Assembly (NCBI GenBank): GCA_963707065.1 | Contig: CAVPPJ010000008.1 | Location: 124,001 to 188,000, forward strand | DNA length: 64,000 nucleotides | Direction: 5' to 3' | DNA from: Palsa-506 sp963707065 | Lineage (GTDB): Bacteria > Actinomycetota > Actinomycetes > Streptosporangiales > Streptosporangiaceae | Shown here: positions 1 to 8,529 of the stretch, in pieces | Layout: each line of letters opens with the position of its first letter | How positions within the stretch are numbered: position 1 is the first letter of the stretch | Notes under the pieces: generated by a model | The model's input: the letters and a program-made list of their open reading frames with translations, nothing else | Database searches by the model: none | Told to the model about the DNA's origin: nothing | Made by a program: the position numbers and the translations under genes

Positions 1-1527
1 CGCCAGCACCTTGCCGAGCTCGACGCCCCACTGGTCAAAGGAGTCGATGCCCCAGATCGTGCCCTGGGTGAACACGCTGTGCTCGTACAGCGCCACCAGC
101 GCGCCGAGCAGGCGCGGGGTCAGCTTCTCGGCCATCAGCACGTTGGTCGGGCGGTTGCCCTCCATCACCCGGTGCGGCGCTACCTCCGGCGGAGTGCCCT
201 CGGCCAGCACCTCCTCCTCGGTCTTGCCGAACGCGAGGGCCTGGGCCTGCGCGAAGACGTTGGACGACAGCACGTCGTGGTGGTCGCGCAGCGGGTTGAG
301 GCTCTGGCCGAAGCCGATCAGGTCGACCGGGATGAGCTTCGTGCCCTGGTGAATGAGCTGGTAGAAGCTGTGCTGGCCGTTCGTGCCCGGCTCGCCCCAG
401 TAAACCGCCCCGGTCTGGTAGTCCACCGCGGTGCCGTCCAGGGTCACGTGCTTGCCGTTGGACTCCATCGTGAGCTGCTGCAGGTACGCGGGGAATCGCT
501 TCAGGTACTGCTCGTACGGCATCACGCCGGCCGTCTGCGCGTCGAAGAAGTCCCCGTACCAGACCGCCAGCAGCCCCATCAGCACCGGCAGGTTCGCCTC
601 CAGCGGCGCCGTGCGGAAGTGCTCGTCCATCTCGTGGAATCCGGCCAGCAACTCGCCGTAATGCCCGGGCCCGATCGCCAGCATGGTGGACAGGCCGATG
701 GCCGAGTCCATCGAGTACCGGCCGCCGACCCAGTCCCAGAAGCCGAACATGTTCGCCGTGTCGATGCCGAACTCGGCGACCCGCTCGGCGTTCGTGGAAA
801 CCGCCACGAAGTGCTTCGCCACCGCCGCCTCGTCGCCGAGCTGGCTGATCACCCAGTCCCGCGCCGAGCGGGCGTTCGTGCGGGTCTCCAGGGTGCCGAA
901 CGTCTTGGACGAGATGATGAACAGCGTCTCGTCGGCGTACAGGTCGCGGGTGGCCTCGGCGAAATCGGTCGAGTCCACGTTGGAGACGAAGCGGAACGTC
1001 AGGTCGCGGCGGCTGTAGAAGCGCAGTGCCTCATAGGCCATCACCGGCCCGAGGTCGGAGCCGCCGATGCCGACGTTGATGATGTTCCTGATCGGCTTGC
1101 CGGTGAAGCCCTGCCACTGGCCTGACCTGACCCGCCCGGCGAAGTCCGCCATCCGGTCCAGCACTTCGTGTACCTGCGCCACGACGTCGGTGCCGTCGAC
1201 GATCAGCGAACTGCCCCTGGGCATCCGCAGCGCGACGTGCAGCACCGGCCGGTGCTCCGAGACGTTGATCGGCTCGCCGCGCAGCATCATGTCCCGGCGC
1301 TGCTCCAGCCCTGACTCGCGGGCAAGCTCGAGCAGCAGCCGCAGCGTCTCGTCGGTGACCCGGTTCTTGGAGTAATCCAGGTACAGCCCGGCCGCCTCGG
1401 CGCTGAGGCGCTCGCCGCGCCCCGGCTCCGCGGCGAACAGGTCGCGCAGGTGCCGTCCGCCGATCTCGGCGTGGTGCTGCTCCAGCGCCTTCCACGACGG
1501 GCGCTCGCGTAGCGGGATGGTCGGCAT
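1..1527 (-). CDS. pgi: Glucose-6-phosphate isomerase, partial (C-terminus beyond window)
   Basis: Interconverts glucose-6-phosphate and fructose-6-phosphate in glycolysis, gluconeogenesis and the pentose phosphate branch; cytosolic. The frame is open from ATG at 1527, preceded by GGAGGG, to the window edge, giving 509 codons; the family is usually about 550 residues, so roughly 40 are missing. Family motifs are clear: NIGIGGSDLGP-like text (seen as NVGIGGSDLGPVMAYEAL), the SSKTFGTLET sugar-phosphate loop, and GGRYSMDSAIGLS. It lies 88 bases downstream of the transaldolase gene on the same strand, so the two probably form a pentose-phosphate operon. Identity is certain; the end is unseen. Confidence 0.95.
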   Translation of the reverse strand, partial: MPTIPLRERPSWKALEQHHAEIGGRHLRDLFAAEPGRGERLSAEAAGLYLDYSKNRVTDETLRLLLELARESGLEQRRDMMLRGEPINVSEHRPVLHVALRMPRGSSLIVDGTDVVAQVHEVLDRMADFAGRVRSGQWQGFTGKPIRNIINVGIGGSDLGPVMAYEALRFYSRRDLTFRFVSNVDSTDFAEATRDLYADETLFIISSKTFGTLETRTNARSARDWVISQLGDEAAVAKHFVAVSTNAERVAEFGIDTANMFGFWDWVGGRYSMDSAIGLSTMLAIGPGHYGELLAGFHEMDEHFRTAPLEANLPVLMGLLAVWYGDFFDAQTAGVMPYEQYLKRFPAYLQQLTMESNGKHVTLDGTAVDYQTGAVYWGEPGTNGQHSFYQLIHQGTKLIPVDLIGFGQSLNPLRDHHDVLSSNVFAQAQALAFGKTEEEVLAEGTPPEVAPHRVMEGNRPTNVLMAEKLTPRLLGALVALYEHSVFTQGTIWGIDSFDQWGVELGKVLA

Positions 1528-1615
1528 CTGTCGTCCCTCCGGTAGGTCATCCGGTCCGGTGACCGGGCCGCTCAGGTTACCGGGCAGCCCGGCCCGCCGG
1601 GCTGGTGATCGTCGC

Positions 1616-2689
1616 TCAGGTCAGGGACTCGCTGTGCGAGGAGATCACGTCCAGCAAGTCGGTCCACGCGTCGACGAACGCATCCGCGCCGTCATCCTGC
1701 AGCTTCGTCGCCAGTGCCTGCGCGTCGATGCCCGCGTCCGCGAACTTCGCGAGGACCTCGTCGCAGTCGCCGCCGTCGGCGGGCATCGCCTCGCCGACCT
1801 CGCCGTGATCAGCGAAGGCCTCCAGGGTCTTGTCCGGCATCGTGTTGATCGTGAACGGGGCGGCCAGGCCGTGCACGTACAGCGTGTCGGGCGCGTCCGG
1901 GTTCTTCGTCCCGGTGCTCGCCCACAGCAGCCGCTGCATGCGCACGCCCGCGTTCTCCAGCCGGAGCGCCCGGTCCGAGTTCAGCAGCTGCCGGTAGGCA
2001 CGGTAGGTGGCCTGCCCGACCGCCAGGCCGAGCCGGTCGCTCAGCTCGGCCGGGACCTTGCCCGTCACCGCCACATCCCAGCGGGACATGAAGACGGATG
2101 CCACCGACGGGACCGCCGGGTCAAGGCCGGCCGCGATCCGCTGCTCCACGCCGCGGAGGTAAGCGTCCGCGGCGGCCAGGTACTGCTCGGCGGAGAACAG
2201 CAGCGTGACGTTGATCGGCACGCCCGCGGCGATGCACTCGGTGATCGCCGGCAGGCCCGCCGGGGTGCCGGGGATCTTGATAAACAGGTTCGTCCGGCCG
2301 GCCTTGGCGTGCAGCATCTTCGCGGCCTCGACCGTCTTGGCCGTGTCGCGCGCCAGCAGCGGTGATACCTCCAGCGAGACCCAGCCGTCCACCCCGTCGG
2401 TCCGCTCGTGGATGCCCAGGAATTCATCGGCCGCCCGCCGCAGGTCCTCGATGGCCAGCTCGAAGAAAAGGTCCTCGCCGGACAGCCCGGCGGCGGCCTT
2501 GGCGGCAATCGACTCGTCGTAGTCGCCCGAGCCGATGGCCTTGTCAAAGATCGACGGATTCGAGGTGAGGCCGGTCACCGAGTAGGAATCGATGTAGCGC
2601 TGGATCTTGCCGGAGTTCAGCATGGCGCGGGTGATGTTGTCGAGCCAGATGCTCTGGCCTCGCTCGTGCAGTATCTCGGTGGCCTTCAC
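1616..2689 (-). CDS. tal: Transaldolase
   Basis: Transfers dihydroxyacetone units between sedoheptulose-7-phosphate and glyceraldehyde-3-phosphate in the non-oxidative pentose phosphate pathway. The protein has 357 residues from GTG 2689 (MKATEILHERGQSIWLDN), with GGAAGGA about ten bases upstream; an in-frame ATG lies at 2773 but has no comparable ribosome site. Recognisable blocks are SIWLDNITR near the N-terminus, TSNPSIFDKAI, VSLEVSP, and FIKIPGT, which carries the Schiff-base lysine. The next gene on the strand is pgi. In actinomycetes the run tkt-tal-pgi-zwf-opcA is common, so the operon probably continues left of the window. Confidence 0.95.
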   Translation of the reverse strand: MKATEILHERGQSIWLDNITRAMLNSGKIQRYIDSYSVTGLTSNPSIFDKAIGSGDYDESIAAKAAAGLSGEDLFFELAIEDLRRAADEFLGIHERTDGVDGWVSLEVSPLLARDTAKTVEAAKMLHAKAGRTNLFIKIPGTPAGLPAITECIAAGVPINVTLLFSAEQYLAAADAYLRGVEQRIAAGLDPAVPSVASVFMSRWDVAVTGKVPAELSDRLGLAVGQATYRAYRQLLNSDRALRLENAGVRMQRLLWASTGTKNPDAPDTLYVHGLAAPFTINTMPDKTLEAFADHGEVGEAMPADGGDCDEVLAKFADAGIDAQALATKLQDDGADAFVDAWTDLLDVISSHSESLT

Positions 2690-2955
2690 GTGCTGTCCTT
2701 CCTGAGCAGTTCTTTTCAGCGGGGCGGAGGCGCCGGACGCGAGCTTCCCGATGACGGTGCCGCCGTCACCCACATAACGATCCCAGCCGGGCGTTGATGC
2801 CCGCTCGGCCGCGACTCATGCGTTAACGGCAGGCTGCGGGTTACCGGCAGGCAGCGCTGCCCCGCCCGTGTATCACCCTGCCCTGTCTACTCCAGCCGGT
2901 CGCCGGGCGCCTCGGCGGGCCGGCGGTTCCCGGTCATGGCCGTGCTGTGCCCGTG

Positions 2956-4542
2956 CTAGACCTTGGCCGTCTCCGGCGGCAGGTCCGGCGCGTTCCGGCC
3001 CGGCCCGCCGGTCGCAGTCCCGGCTGGCACCTCGCCACCGGCCGCGAGGTAGGCGCGGTCCCGCAGGGGCAGGTCTTTCAGGAACAAGGTAAGGACGAAG
3101 GCCAGCAAGGCGATCGGCGCGCCGATCAGGAAGACGGCATGCAGGGATTCGCTGAACGCCAGGACATAGCCGTGATGGATGGCCGCCGGTAGCGCATCGA
3201 GCTGAGCGGGACTGGCCGAGACGTTGCTGCCGTGCACGGCCCGCAGCGCGGCTGGTGGCAGGTACTTCGGCAGGTTGGCGGCGAGGCGGTTGTTGAAGAT
3301 CGCCCCGAAGACGGCGACGCCGAACGCGCCGCCGATCGAACGGAAGAACGTCGAGGAGGATGTCGCCGTGCCGAGCTGGCTCTGCGGTACTGCGTTCTGC
3401 ACGGCGACAACGAGAACCTGCATGACGCAGCCGATTCCCAGTCCGAGGACGACCATGTAGATCGACGAGACGGCAAGCGGAGTCGACGGCGTGAGGAGGG
3501 AGAACAGGAAAAGCCCGAGGGACATCACGGCGGTGCCGATGACCGGGAAGATCTTGTATCTTCCCCACTTCGTCACCAGCCGCCCGCTGATGGTGAACGT
3601 GACGAGCATCCCGCAGACAAGCGGCAGCAGCTGCAGCCCTGAGCTCGTCGGCGTGGCGGCGTGCACCGTCTGCAGGTACAGCGGAATGTAGATAATCGCG
3701 CCGAACATCACGAAGCCGACGATGAAACCGATCGAGTTCGACACGGAGAATACTGAGTTCCGGAAAAGCTGGAGCGGAATAACCGGCTCGGCGGCGCGTA
3801 CCTCCACCCAGCAGAACGCGGTGCCGAATACCGCCGCGGCCACCGCCAGCGAGAGGATCGGCGCGGAGCCCCAGGCGTAGGTCGTGCCGCCCCAGGTGGT
3901 GAGCAGGATGATGACGGTGACCCCCGCTCCCAGTAGGGCAGTTCCGAGATAATCGATGGCATGGCGGGTGCGGTGCCGCGGCAGCTGGAGCACGACCGAG
4001 ATGACCGCGAGCGCGACGATGCCGATCGGCAGGTTGATGTAAAAGACCCACCGCCAGCTCAGGTGCTGGGTGATGAAGCCCCCGGCCAGGGGGCCTATGA
4101 CACTGGAGAGGCCGAAGACCGCGCCGAAGTAACCCATGTAGCGACCGCGCTGGCGGGGGCTGACGACGTCGCCGATGATCGCCTGGGCGCCGACCATCAG
4201 CCCGCCGGCGCCGATCCCCTGCAGCGCACGGAATCCGATCAGCTGGGCCATGTCCTGCGACAGCCCGGACAGCGCCGAGCCGATGAGGAAGATAACGATC
4301 GCCGCCTGGAAGAGCTTCTTCCGGCCGTAAAGGTCACCGAGCTTGCCCCACAGCGGGGTCGAGATCGTTGCGGTAAGAATGTAGGCGGTCACCACCCAGG
4401 ACAGGTGGTTCAGGCCGTGCAAGTCACCCGCGATCGTCGGCAGCGCCGTGGCGACGATCGTCTGATCGAGCGCGGCCAGGAACATGCCGAGCATCAGCGC
4501 CCCGAGGATCACCAGGATCCTCTTGTGCTCTGCCTTGCTCAT
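2956..4542 (-). CDS. MFS drug exporter, DHA2 (EmrB/QacA) family
   Basis: A 528-residue, roughly 14-helix proton-driven exporter. The N-terminus carries the DHA2 signature LDQTIVATALPTIAGDL in helix 1 and the loop 2-3 motif GKLGDLYGRKK. The protein ends in a hydrophilic proline/glycine-rich tail. It starts 38 bases after the marR gene on the same strand, which suggests that MarR represses the exporter and is relieved by its substrate. The substrate cannot be read from sequence; drugs or other toxic organic compounds are typical. Family certain, specificity unknown. Confidence 0.9.
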   Translation of the reverse strand: MSKAEHKRILVILGALMLGMFLAALDQTIVATALPTIAGDLHGLNHLSWVVTAYILTATISTPLWGKLGDLYGRKKLFQAAIVIFLIGSALSGLSQDMAQLIGFRALQGIGAGGLMVGAQAIIGDVVSPRQRGRYMGYFGAVFGLSSVIGPLAGGFITQHLSWRWVFYINLPIGIVALAVISVVLQLPRHRTRHAIDYLGTALLGAGVTVIILLTTWGGTTYAWGSAPILSLAVAAAVFGTAFCWVEVRAAEPVIPLQLFRNSVFSVSNSIGFIVGFVMFGAIIYIPLYLQTVHAATPTSSGLQLLPLVCGMLVTFTISGRLVTKWGRYKIFPVIGTAVMSLGLFLFSLLTPSTPLAVSSIYMVVLGLGIGCVMQVLVVAVQNAVPQSQLGTATSSSTFFRSIGGAFGVAVFGAIFNNRLAANLPKYLPPAALRAVHGSNVSASPAQLDALPAAIHHGYVLAFSESLHAVFLIGAPIALLAFVLTLFLKDLPLRDRAYLAAGGEVPAGTATGGPGRNAPDLPPETAKV

Positions 4543-4580
4543 CTCGCCGGTTTCGCTGCTGGCCGGAGACAGCAGAAAGC

Positions 4581-5099
4581 TCAGGCATCGAGGCCCCCCA
4601 GGTGCCGGTCGACGTCGCTGGTGAACTGGCGGAGCAGCCGCGCGAACTCGGCCTGCTCGGATTCGGGCCAGCCGGAGAGAAGCCCGGTCAGCCAGGCCCG
4701 GCGGGCAGCCAGGATCCGGCTGATCGCGTCGCCGCCCGCGGCGGTGAGCTGCAGCCGGGTCGCCCGCCCGTCCGCGGAGTCCCGGGATCTGCCGACCAGG
4801 CCGGAGCGTTCGAGCTGCTGTGCCTTCCTGGTCACCGCGGGTGCGTCGATGTGCAGTTGCTCGGCCAAGTCGGTCAGCCGCAGGCTCGCCCCGTTCACGT
4901 GCAGCACGTAGAGCAGGGCCATGCCGGCCCGGTCGACATCGACACGCGCCTCGGCGCGCAGGAAGTCATGCAGCCGGACCTGCCGGAGCGAGCGGGAAAG
5001 TGAGTGCAGCGCCGACTCGATCGCGCCTATCGCCGCGTCGTGCCCGGCTTCGTCGTGCCCTACATCGGCGTTGCCGGGCAACGCGCTCTTTACTGGCAT
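4581..5099 (-). CDS. MarR-family transcriptional regulator
   Basis: A 172-residue protein with the MarR winged-helix core: LRLTDLAEQLHIDAPAVTRK is the recognition region and SRDSADGRATRLQLTAAG the wing, about residues 75-125. The N-terminus (residues 1-20) is poorly conserved, so the start could be slightly internal. It sits between a PfpI-like gene (43 bases upstream) and a DHA2 exporter (38 bases downstream), all on the minus strand. A perfect inverted repeat directly in front of its start is a likely autoregulatory operator. MarR proteins usually act as dimeric repressors released by phenolic or oxidative ligands; the ligand here is unknown. Confidence 0.9.
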   Translation of the reverse strand: MPVKSALPGNADVGHDEAGHDAAIGAIESALHSLSRSLRQVRLHDFLRAEARVDVDRAGMALLYVLHVNGASLRLTDLAEQLHIDAPAVTRKAQQLERSGLVGRSRDSADGRATRLQLTAAGGDAISRILAARRAWLTGLLSGWPESEQAEFARLLRQFTSDVDRHLGGLDA

Positions 5100-5119
5100 T
5101 CTTGTACGCTACCATCTTA

Positions 5120-5134
5120 CTTGCCTGCGGCAAG
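5120..5134. promoter_or_regulatory. Candidate MarR operator (perfect palindrome)
   Basis: The sequence CTTGCC-TGC-GGCAAG is a perfect 6+3+6 inverted repeat, 21 bases upstream of the marR start. On the minus strand it is followed at once by TAAGAT, a plausible -10 element, so bound repressor would cover a promoter internal to the pfpI-marR-MFS run. The palindrome and position are seen directly; repression is inferred from MarR family behaviour. Confidence 0.6.
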
Positions 5135-5142
5135 CAAATAAA

Positions 5143-5886
5143 TCAGCCGGCGAGCATGGCGAGGAACCGCCTGCCGAACAGGTAGGCGTCGCCGGGCCAG
5201 CGCGCGGAGATGTAGTTGCGGTCCTGGACGACGAACGCAGCGGAGTCGTCGCTGGCGGTGCCACGGGCGGCCAGCACCCGCGGCCCGCGCTCGAACTGGG
5301 CCGGATCGGCCAGCGCGGCCGTCACCTCGTCCTGCACGTAGGCCGGGTAGGTCCGGTAGTAGCGGCCGAGGCGCCAGGCGGTGAGCAGGTACGCGCCGCG
5401 TTCCATGTACTTGGGCAGGCAGGTGGTCCGGCGGTCCGCAAGCACGCTGCGGCCGGTGCCGGGGTCCGCGGTCCGCGCCAGCACGAGGGTGCCGTGGCAG
5501 ATGGCCCCCACCGGGCGGCCGAGTGCCCAGAACTGGGCGGCCTTTTCTTGCAGAACGAGCGCGGACAGGTACTGCCGCATGCCCGGCGCGTGCCCGCCGG
5601 GCAGGATCAGGCCGTCGTAATCGGCCGGGACGATATCGGTCCAGCTGATGGTGCGCAGGAACTCGTCGTCGGTGCTGAGCTGCCGGTAGAAGCGCTGGGC
5701 CTCTGCTGCGGCCCCGAGCTTTCCGAACAGGACGCCGGTCAGCAGGCGAGGATCGCCGGCCGGCCTGGTCCCGGCCCGCTCGGTGGCGAACGTCACCCGG
5801 TGGCCGGCTGCGGTGAGGATGTGCCACGGGACAGCGACCTCGGTGACATCAAAGTCGTTATCGGGCAGCGGCATCAGGACGCGCAC
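5143..5886 (-). CDS. DJ-1/PfpI-type class I glutamine amidotransferase-like protein
   Basis: A 247-residue protein of the DJ-1/PfpI superfamily. It shows the LILPGGHAPGMRQYL loop and the nucleophile elbow AICHGTLVL with the catalytic-type cysteine. The N-terminus MRVLMPLPDNDFDVTEVAVPWHIL forms the first strand and helix of the flavodoxin-like fold. Relatives include glyoxalase III-type chaperones and stress proteases, so a role in carbonyl or other stress defence fits its position ahead of a MarR regulator and exporter. The exact reaction cannot be named. It is probably the first gene of this minus-strand operon. Confidence 0.85.
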   Translation of the reverse strand: MRVLMPLPDNDFDVTEVAVPWHILTAAGHRVTFATERAGTRPAGDPRLLTGVLFGKLGAAAEAQRFYRQLSTDDEFLRTISWTDIVPADYDGLILPGGHAPGMRQYLSALVLQEKAAQFWALGRPVGAICHGTLVLARTADPGTGRSVLADRRTTCLPKYMERGAYLLTAWRLGRYYRTYPAYVQDEVTAALADPAQFERGPRVLAARGTASDDSAAFVVQDRNYISARWPGDAYLFGRRFLAMLAG

Positions 5887-6059
5887 GGGGCGAGCCTAAT
5901 GGCCGTCGGCAACCGGGCGGCCTGCTGATGACGGCTGTGCTACGAGCTGCCTGGTAAAGGTCGATAAAGCGACAAATAGGCGGCGGCTGCCTCGCAGGCT
6001 AGCCGCGAATAGTAGCGGAGCGGCACACGGTCAGCCGCGGCCGGGCCGGGACGAACTGG

Positions 6060-6830
6060 TCAGACGGTGGTGGCGAGTCCGCCGTCAACCGGGATCACCG
6101 CGCCGGTGACGTACGCGCCGGCCCGCGAGGACAGGTAGACAGCGACGCCGGCCATATCGTCGGGGCGGCCGATGCGGCGCAGCGGGGCTCTGCTCGCGAT
6201 CTCGTCCCCGGACGCTTTCAGGGTGGCGGCCATCATCTTGGACTCGAACGGGCCGGGCGCGACTGCGTTGACGGTGATCTGCCGGGGGCCGAGTTCCCTG
6301 GCCAGTACCCGGGTCAGGTGGTGCAGTCCGGCCTTGCTGGCCGAGTAGGAGTAGGTGGGGAGCGACGGCACGTGCAGCCCGTCGATGCTCCCGACATTGA
6401 TGACCCGGGCCGGGTCATCGTGCGTGCCGCCGGCCTCCAGCAGTGGCAGGAAGGCCCGGGTGAGGAAGAACGGGGCCTTCAGGTTGAGATCGACGACCTT
6501 GTCCCAGGCCGCGGCGGGGAACTCGGCCAGGGGCGCGCCCCAGGTGGCCCCGGCGTTGTTGACCAGAATGTTCACGGCCTGCTCGCGGTCGCCGACCTCG
6601 CTGGCCAGGCGCAGGCATTCCGCCTCGGTGGACAGGTCCGCGGGAATCGCGGTGACGGTCCCGTACCGCGAGAGCTCCTGTGCGGCATCCGCGCACGCAT
6701 CGGCCTTGCGCGAGCTGATGTACACGTGCGCCGCCCCGGCTTCCAGCAGGCCGCGCGCCATCATGAGCCCGATCCCGCGGGTCCCCCCGGTGACGACGGC
6801 CGTCTTCCCGGACAGGTCGAACAAAGTCAT
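6060..6830 (-). CDS. Short-chain dehydrogenase/reductase (SDR)
   Basis: A classical 256-residue SDR. The cofactor motif is VVTGGTRGIG near residue 12, followed by NNAGATWG, and the catalytic residues appear as NVGSIDG with a YSASKAG pair (Ser, Tyr, Lys). The C-terminus reads VAVYLSSRAGAYVTGAVIPVDGG, typical of the FabG-like/gluconate-5-dehydrogenase branch. ATG 6830 is preferred because AGGAG lies directly before it; an upstream ATG at 6887 would add residues not seen in the family. The arginine after the first strand (SSRKAD) suggests NADP(H). The substrate is unknown. It is divergent from the next gene. Confidence 0.9.
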   Translation of the reverse strand: MTLFDLSGKTAVVTGGTRGIGLMMARGLLEAGAAHVYISSRKADACADAAQELSRYGTVTAIPADLSTEAECLRLASEVGDREQAVNILVNNAGATWGAPLAEFPAAAWDKVVDLNLKAPFFLTRAFLPLLEAGGTHDDPARVINVGSIDGLHVPSLPTYSYSASKAGLHHLTRVLARELGPRQITVNAVAPGPFESKMMAATLKASGDEIASRAPLRRIGRPDDMAGVAVYLSSRAGAYVTGAVIPVDGGLATTV

Positions 6831-6898
6831 CGTCTCTCCTTGCAACCCGGTATCGGCAAACTCGGCATCGGACCTGGCGCTCGGCATACTAGGGCGTC

Positions 6899-7366
6899 GT
6901 GACGGCTTCGCGCTTCGTGGTGCAGCTCCATGACGCGACCAGGTTGCATTTCGACCTGCGCCTGCAGGTGGGAGAGGTGCTGCGGTCCTGGGCGGTGCCC
7001 AAGGGACCGTCGCTCGATCCCGGCGTCCGGCGGCTGGCCGTGCCAGTCGAGGACCATTCCATGGCGGCAGGTGATTTCGAGGGCGTACACGAGGGCCAGC
7101 AGCGCGGTACCGGCGCAGTGATCATCTGGGATGAGGGCACGGTGCAGATCGTGCGTAATGAGCCGGGCCAGTTGTCGTTCGTGCTGAGCGGCGGCAAGCT
7201 CTCCGGCCGGTTCTCCCTGATCCGGACCGGCGAGCGTCGATGGATCCTGGTCAAGGCTCGCGATGACAGCGCCCGGCCGGGCTCGGATATCGTCACCGAA
7301 CGTCCCGCGAGCGTGCGCAGCGGCAAGACCTGGCAGCAGCTGGCCGCAGGCGCTGGCGGCGAGTGA
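6899..7366 (+). CDS. Stand-alone 3'-phosphoesterase (LigD N-terminal type) domain protein
   Basis: A 155-residue protein matching the 3'-phosphoesterase domain normally fused to ATP-dependent ligase LigD in bacterial end joining. The signature HDATRLHFDLRL is present near the N-terminus, followed by LRSWAVPKGPSLDP and a central VEDHSMAAGDFEG block that supplies further metal-site histidine/aspartate. The C-terminus WILVKARDD also fits. No ligase or polymerase domain is attached. Family members trim 3'-phosphate and ribonucleoside ends at breaks. Starts with GTG, divergent from the SDR. Several actinobacteria carry such free-standing copies, so this need not be a truncation. Confidence 0.85.
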   Translation: MTASRFVVQLHDATRLHFDLRLQVGEVLRSWAVPKGPSLDPGVRRLAVPVEDHSMAAGDFEGVHEGQQRGTGAVIIWDEGTVQIVRNEPGQLSFVLSGGKLSGRFSLIRTGERRWILVKARDDSARPGSDIVTERPASVRSGKTWQQLAAGAGGE

Positions 7367-7584
7367 TGGCGCCCGAGGCACAGGAGGTCCGGCGGGGGGT
7401 GCGGCTGTCCGGTAGCGGCGGGTGCGCGGCCGTTCCGGCGGCGTGGGTGCGCGGCCGTTCCGGCAGAGGCTGGTGCGGTCCTTGCGATGGCGGCGGGTGC
7501 AGGGTAAGCCGTGGCCGCCTTACAGTTTGTCCATGGCTGGAGAGGTTTCCCCGACTGGGACCCGGGTCCGGGTCCGGCGATGAG

Positions 7585-8205
7585 GTGGTGCCGGCGGCCC
7601 AGGTGCGCGCTTCGCACGAGGACCGGGACCGGTTCGTCGAGATGCTCCGGGTGGCGGCGGGTGATGGCAGGCTGACCGCGGAGGAACTCGACGAGCGGCT
7701 GGAGCTAGCGCTCACGGCGCGCACCTACGGCGAGCTCGCGGCGCTGACCACCGACCTGCCCGTCACCCCTGGTTTCGCGATGGGAGGGCAGCCCGCGAAA
7801 CCCAAAGACGTCGTGCACATCGACTGCCACAGCGGCAACGTGAAGCGCGACGGCCACTGGGCCGTGCCCCAGCGGCTTGAGGTACGGGTAACCAGTGGCA
7901 ACGTCACTCTCGACTTCACCAACGCAGTGGTGTCTCAGCCATCGCTCCAGATCGACGCCGAGGTCCGCAGCGGGAACATGACCCTGGTGACCAAGCCAGG
8001 CATTGTCGTGGACACCGATGACGTGGCCATCCGGAGCGGCAACGTATCGGTCCGGACGCCGTGGGGCCACGATGTGCCCGTCACGCTGCGCATCGACGTA
8101 TCCGGCAAGGTCGGCAGCGGCAACATCACGGCACGCCCGCCACGGCGCACGTTCTGGCAATGGCTAATGCGCAAGCCCCGGCCCTATGCGCTCGCATCGC
8201 GCTGA
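7585..8205 (+). CDS. DUF1707 domain protein with C-terminal beta-repeat (DUF4097-like) region
   Basis: About 206 residues. The N-terminal part ASHEDRDRFVEMLRVAAGDG followed by RLTAEELDERL is the DUF1707 domain, a short helical unit common in actinobacterial membrane or regulatory proteins. The rest is a run of beta-type repeats, each with SGNV/SGNM turns (HSGNV, TSGNV, RSGNM, RSGNV, GSGNI), resembling adhesin-like DUF4097 proteins. The start is uncertain: GTG codons at 7585, 7588 and 7603 are in frame. An ATG at 7533 opens another frame (MAGEVSPTG...) that stops at 7583, so a lost base near there could have displaced the original start. No transmembrane helix is seen. Function unknown. Confidence 0.7.
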   Translation: MVPAAQVRASHEDRDRFVEMLRVAAGDGRLTAEELDERLELALTARTYGELAALTTDLPVTPGFAMGGQPAKPKDVVHIDCHSGNVKRDGHWAVPQRLEVRVTSGNVTLDFTNAVVSQPSLQIDAEVRSGNMTLVTKPGIVVDTDDVAIRSGNVSVRTPWGHDVPVTLRIDVSGKVGSGNITARPPRRTFWQWLMRKPRPYALASR

Positions 8206-8529
8206 TCTGGCCGAGCAAGTCGCCGTCGGGCAAAGTCGCCACCGGGCGAAGCTGATGTCGGACAAAGCTGACGTCGGGCGAAGCTGACGTCGGGCAGGCC
8301 GACGCCGGGCAAGCGTTCGGGACGCTGACACGCGCCTGGCCGGGCCCGGACGATTGTGCCGTTGATGGCATCTGTCAGTAGGCGTTAGAACGATCGCCCT
8401 CGTGTTGCAAACTGCTCGAATATGCGTTCGTTTTATAGCTCTTTTTGTCGGTACTGCTCGTTAGTCTGGTTGAAGACGGATTGACCAGGGCGAATGCCGG
8501 CTTAGGTGCTCAGCGCAGGAGGTGACCCG
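8206..8529. other. Intergenic region with 16-bp degenerate tandem repeats and an SOS-like box
   Basis: From about 8215 to 8308 there are six or so degenerate copies of a 16-base unit of the form GCGAAGCTGACGTCGG, with no convincing reading frame. The right half (about 8375-8490) is noticeably AT-richer than its surroundings and holds a LexA-type palindrome, consistent with the promoter region of the HNH gene. No RNA gene was recognised. Confidence 0.6.
8416..8431. promoter_or_regulatory. Candidate LexA/SOS box
   Basis: TCGAAT-ATGC-GTTCGT matches the actinobacterial SOS consensus TCGAAC-N4-GTTCGA at 10 of 12 defined positions. It lies 98 bases before the ATG of the DUF222/HNH gene. Homologous 13E12-family genes of mycobacteria are known LexA targets, which raises the likelihood that this is functional. 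Confidence 0.6.

Noticed and set aside
8206..8320. Possible CRISPR-like array
   Set aside because: Units are degenerate 16-mers in direct tandem without spacers, and no cas gene is nearby.
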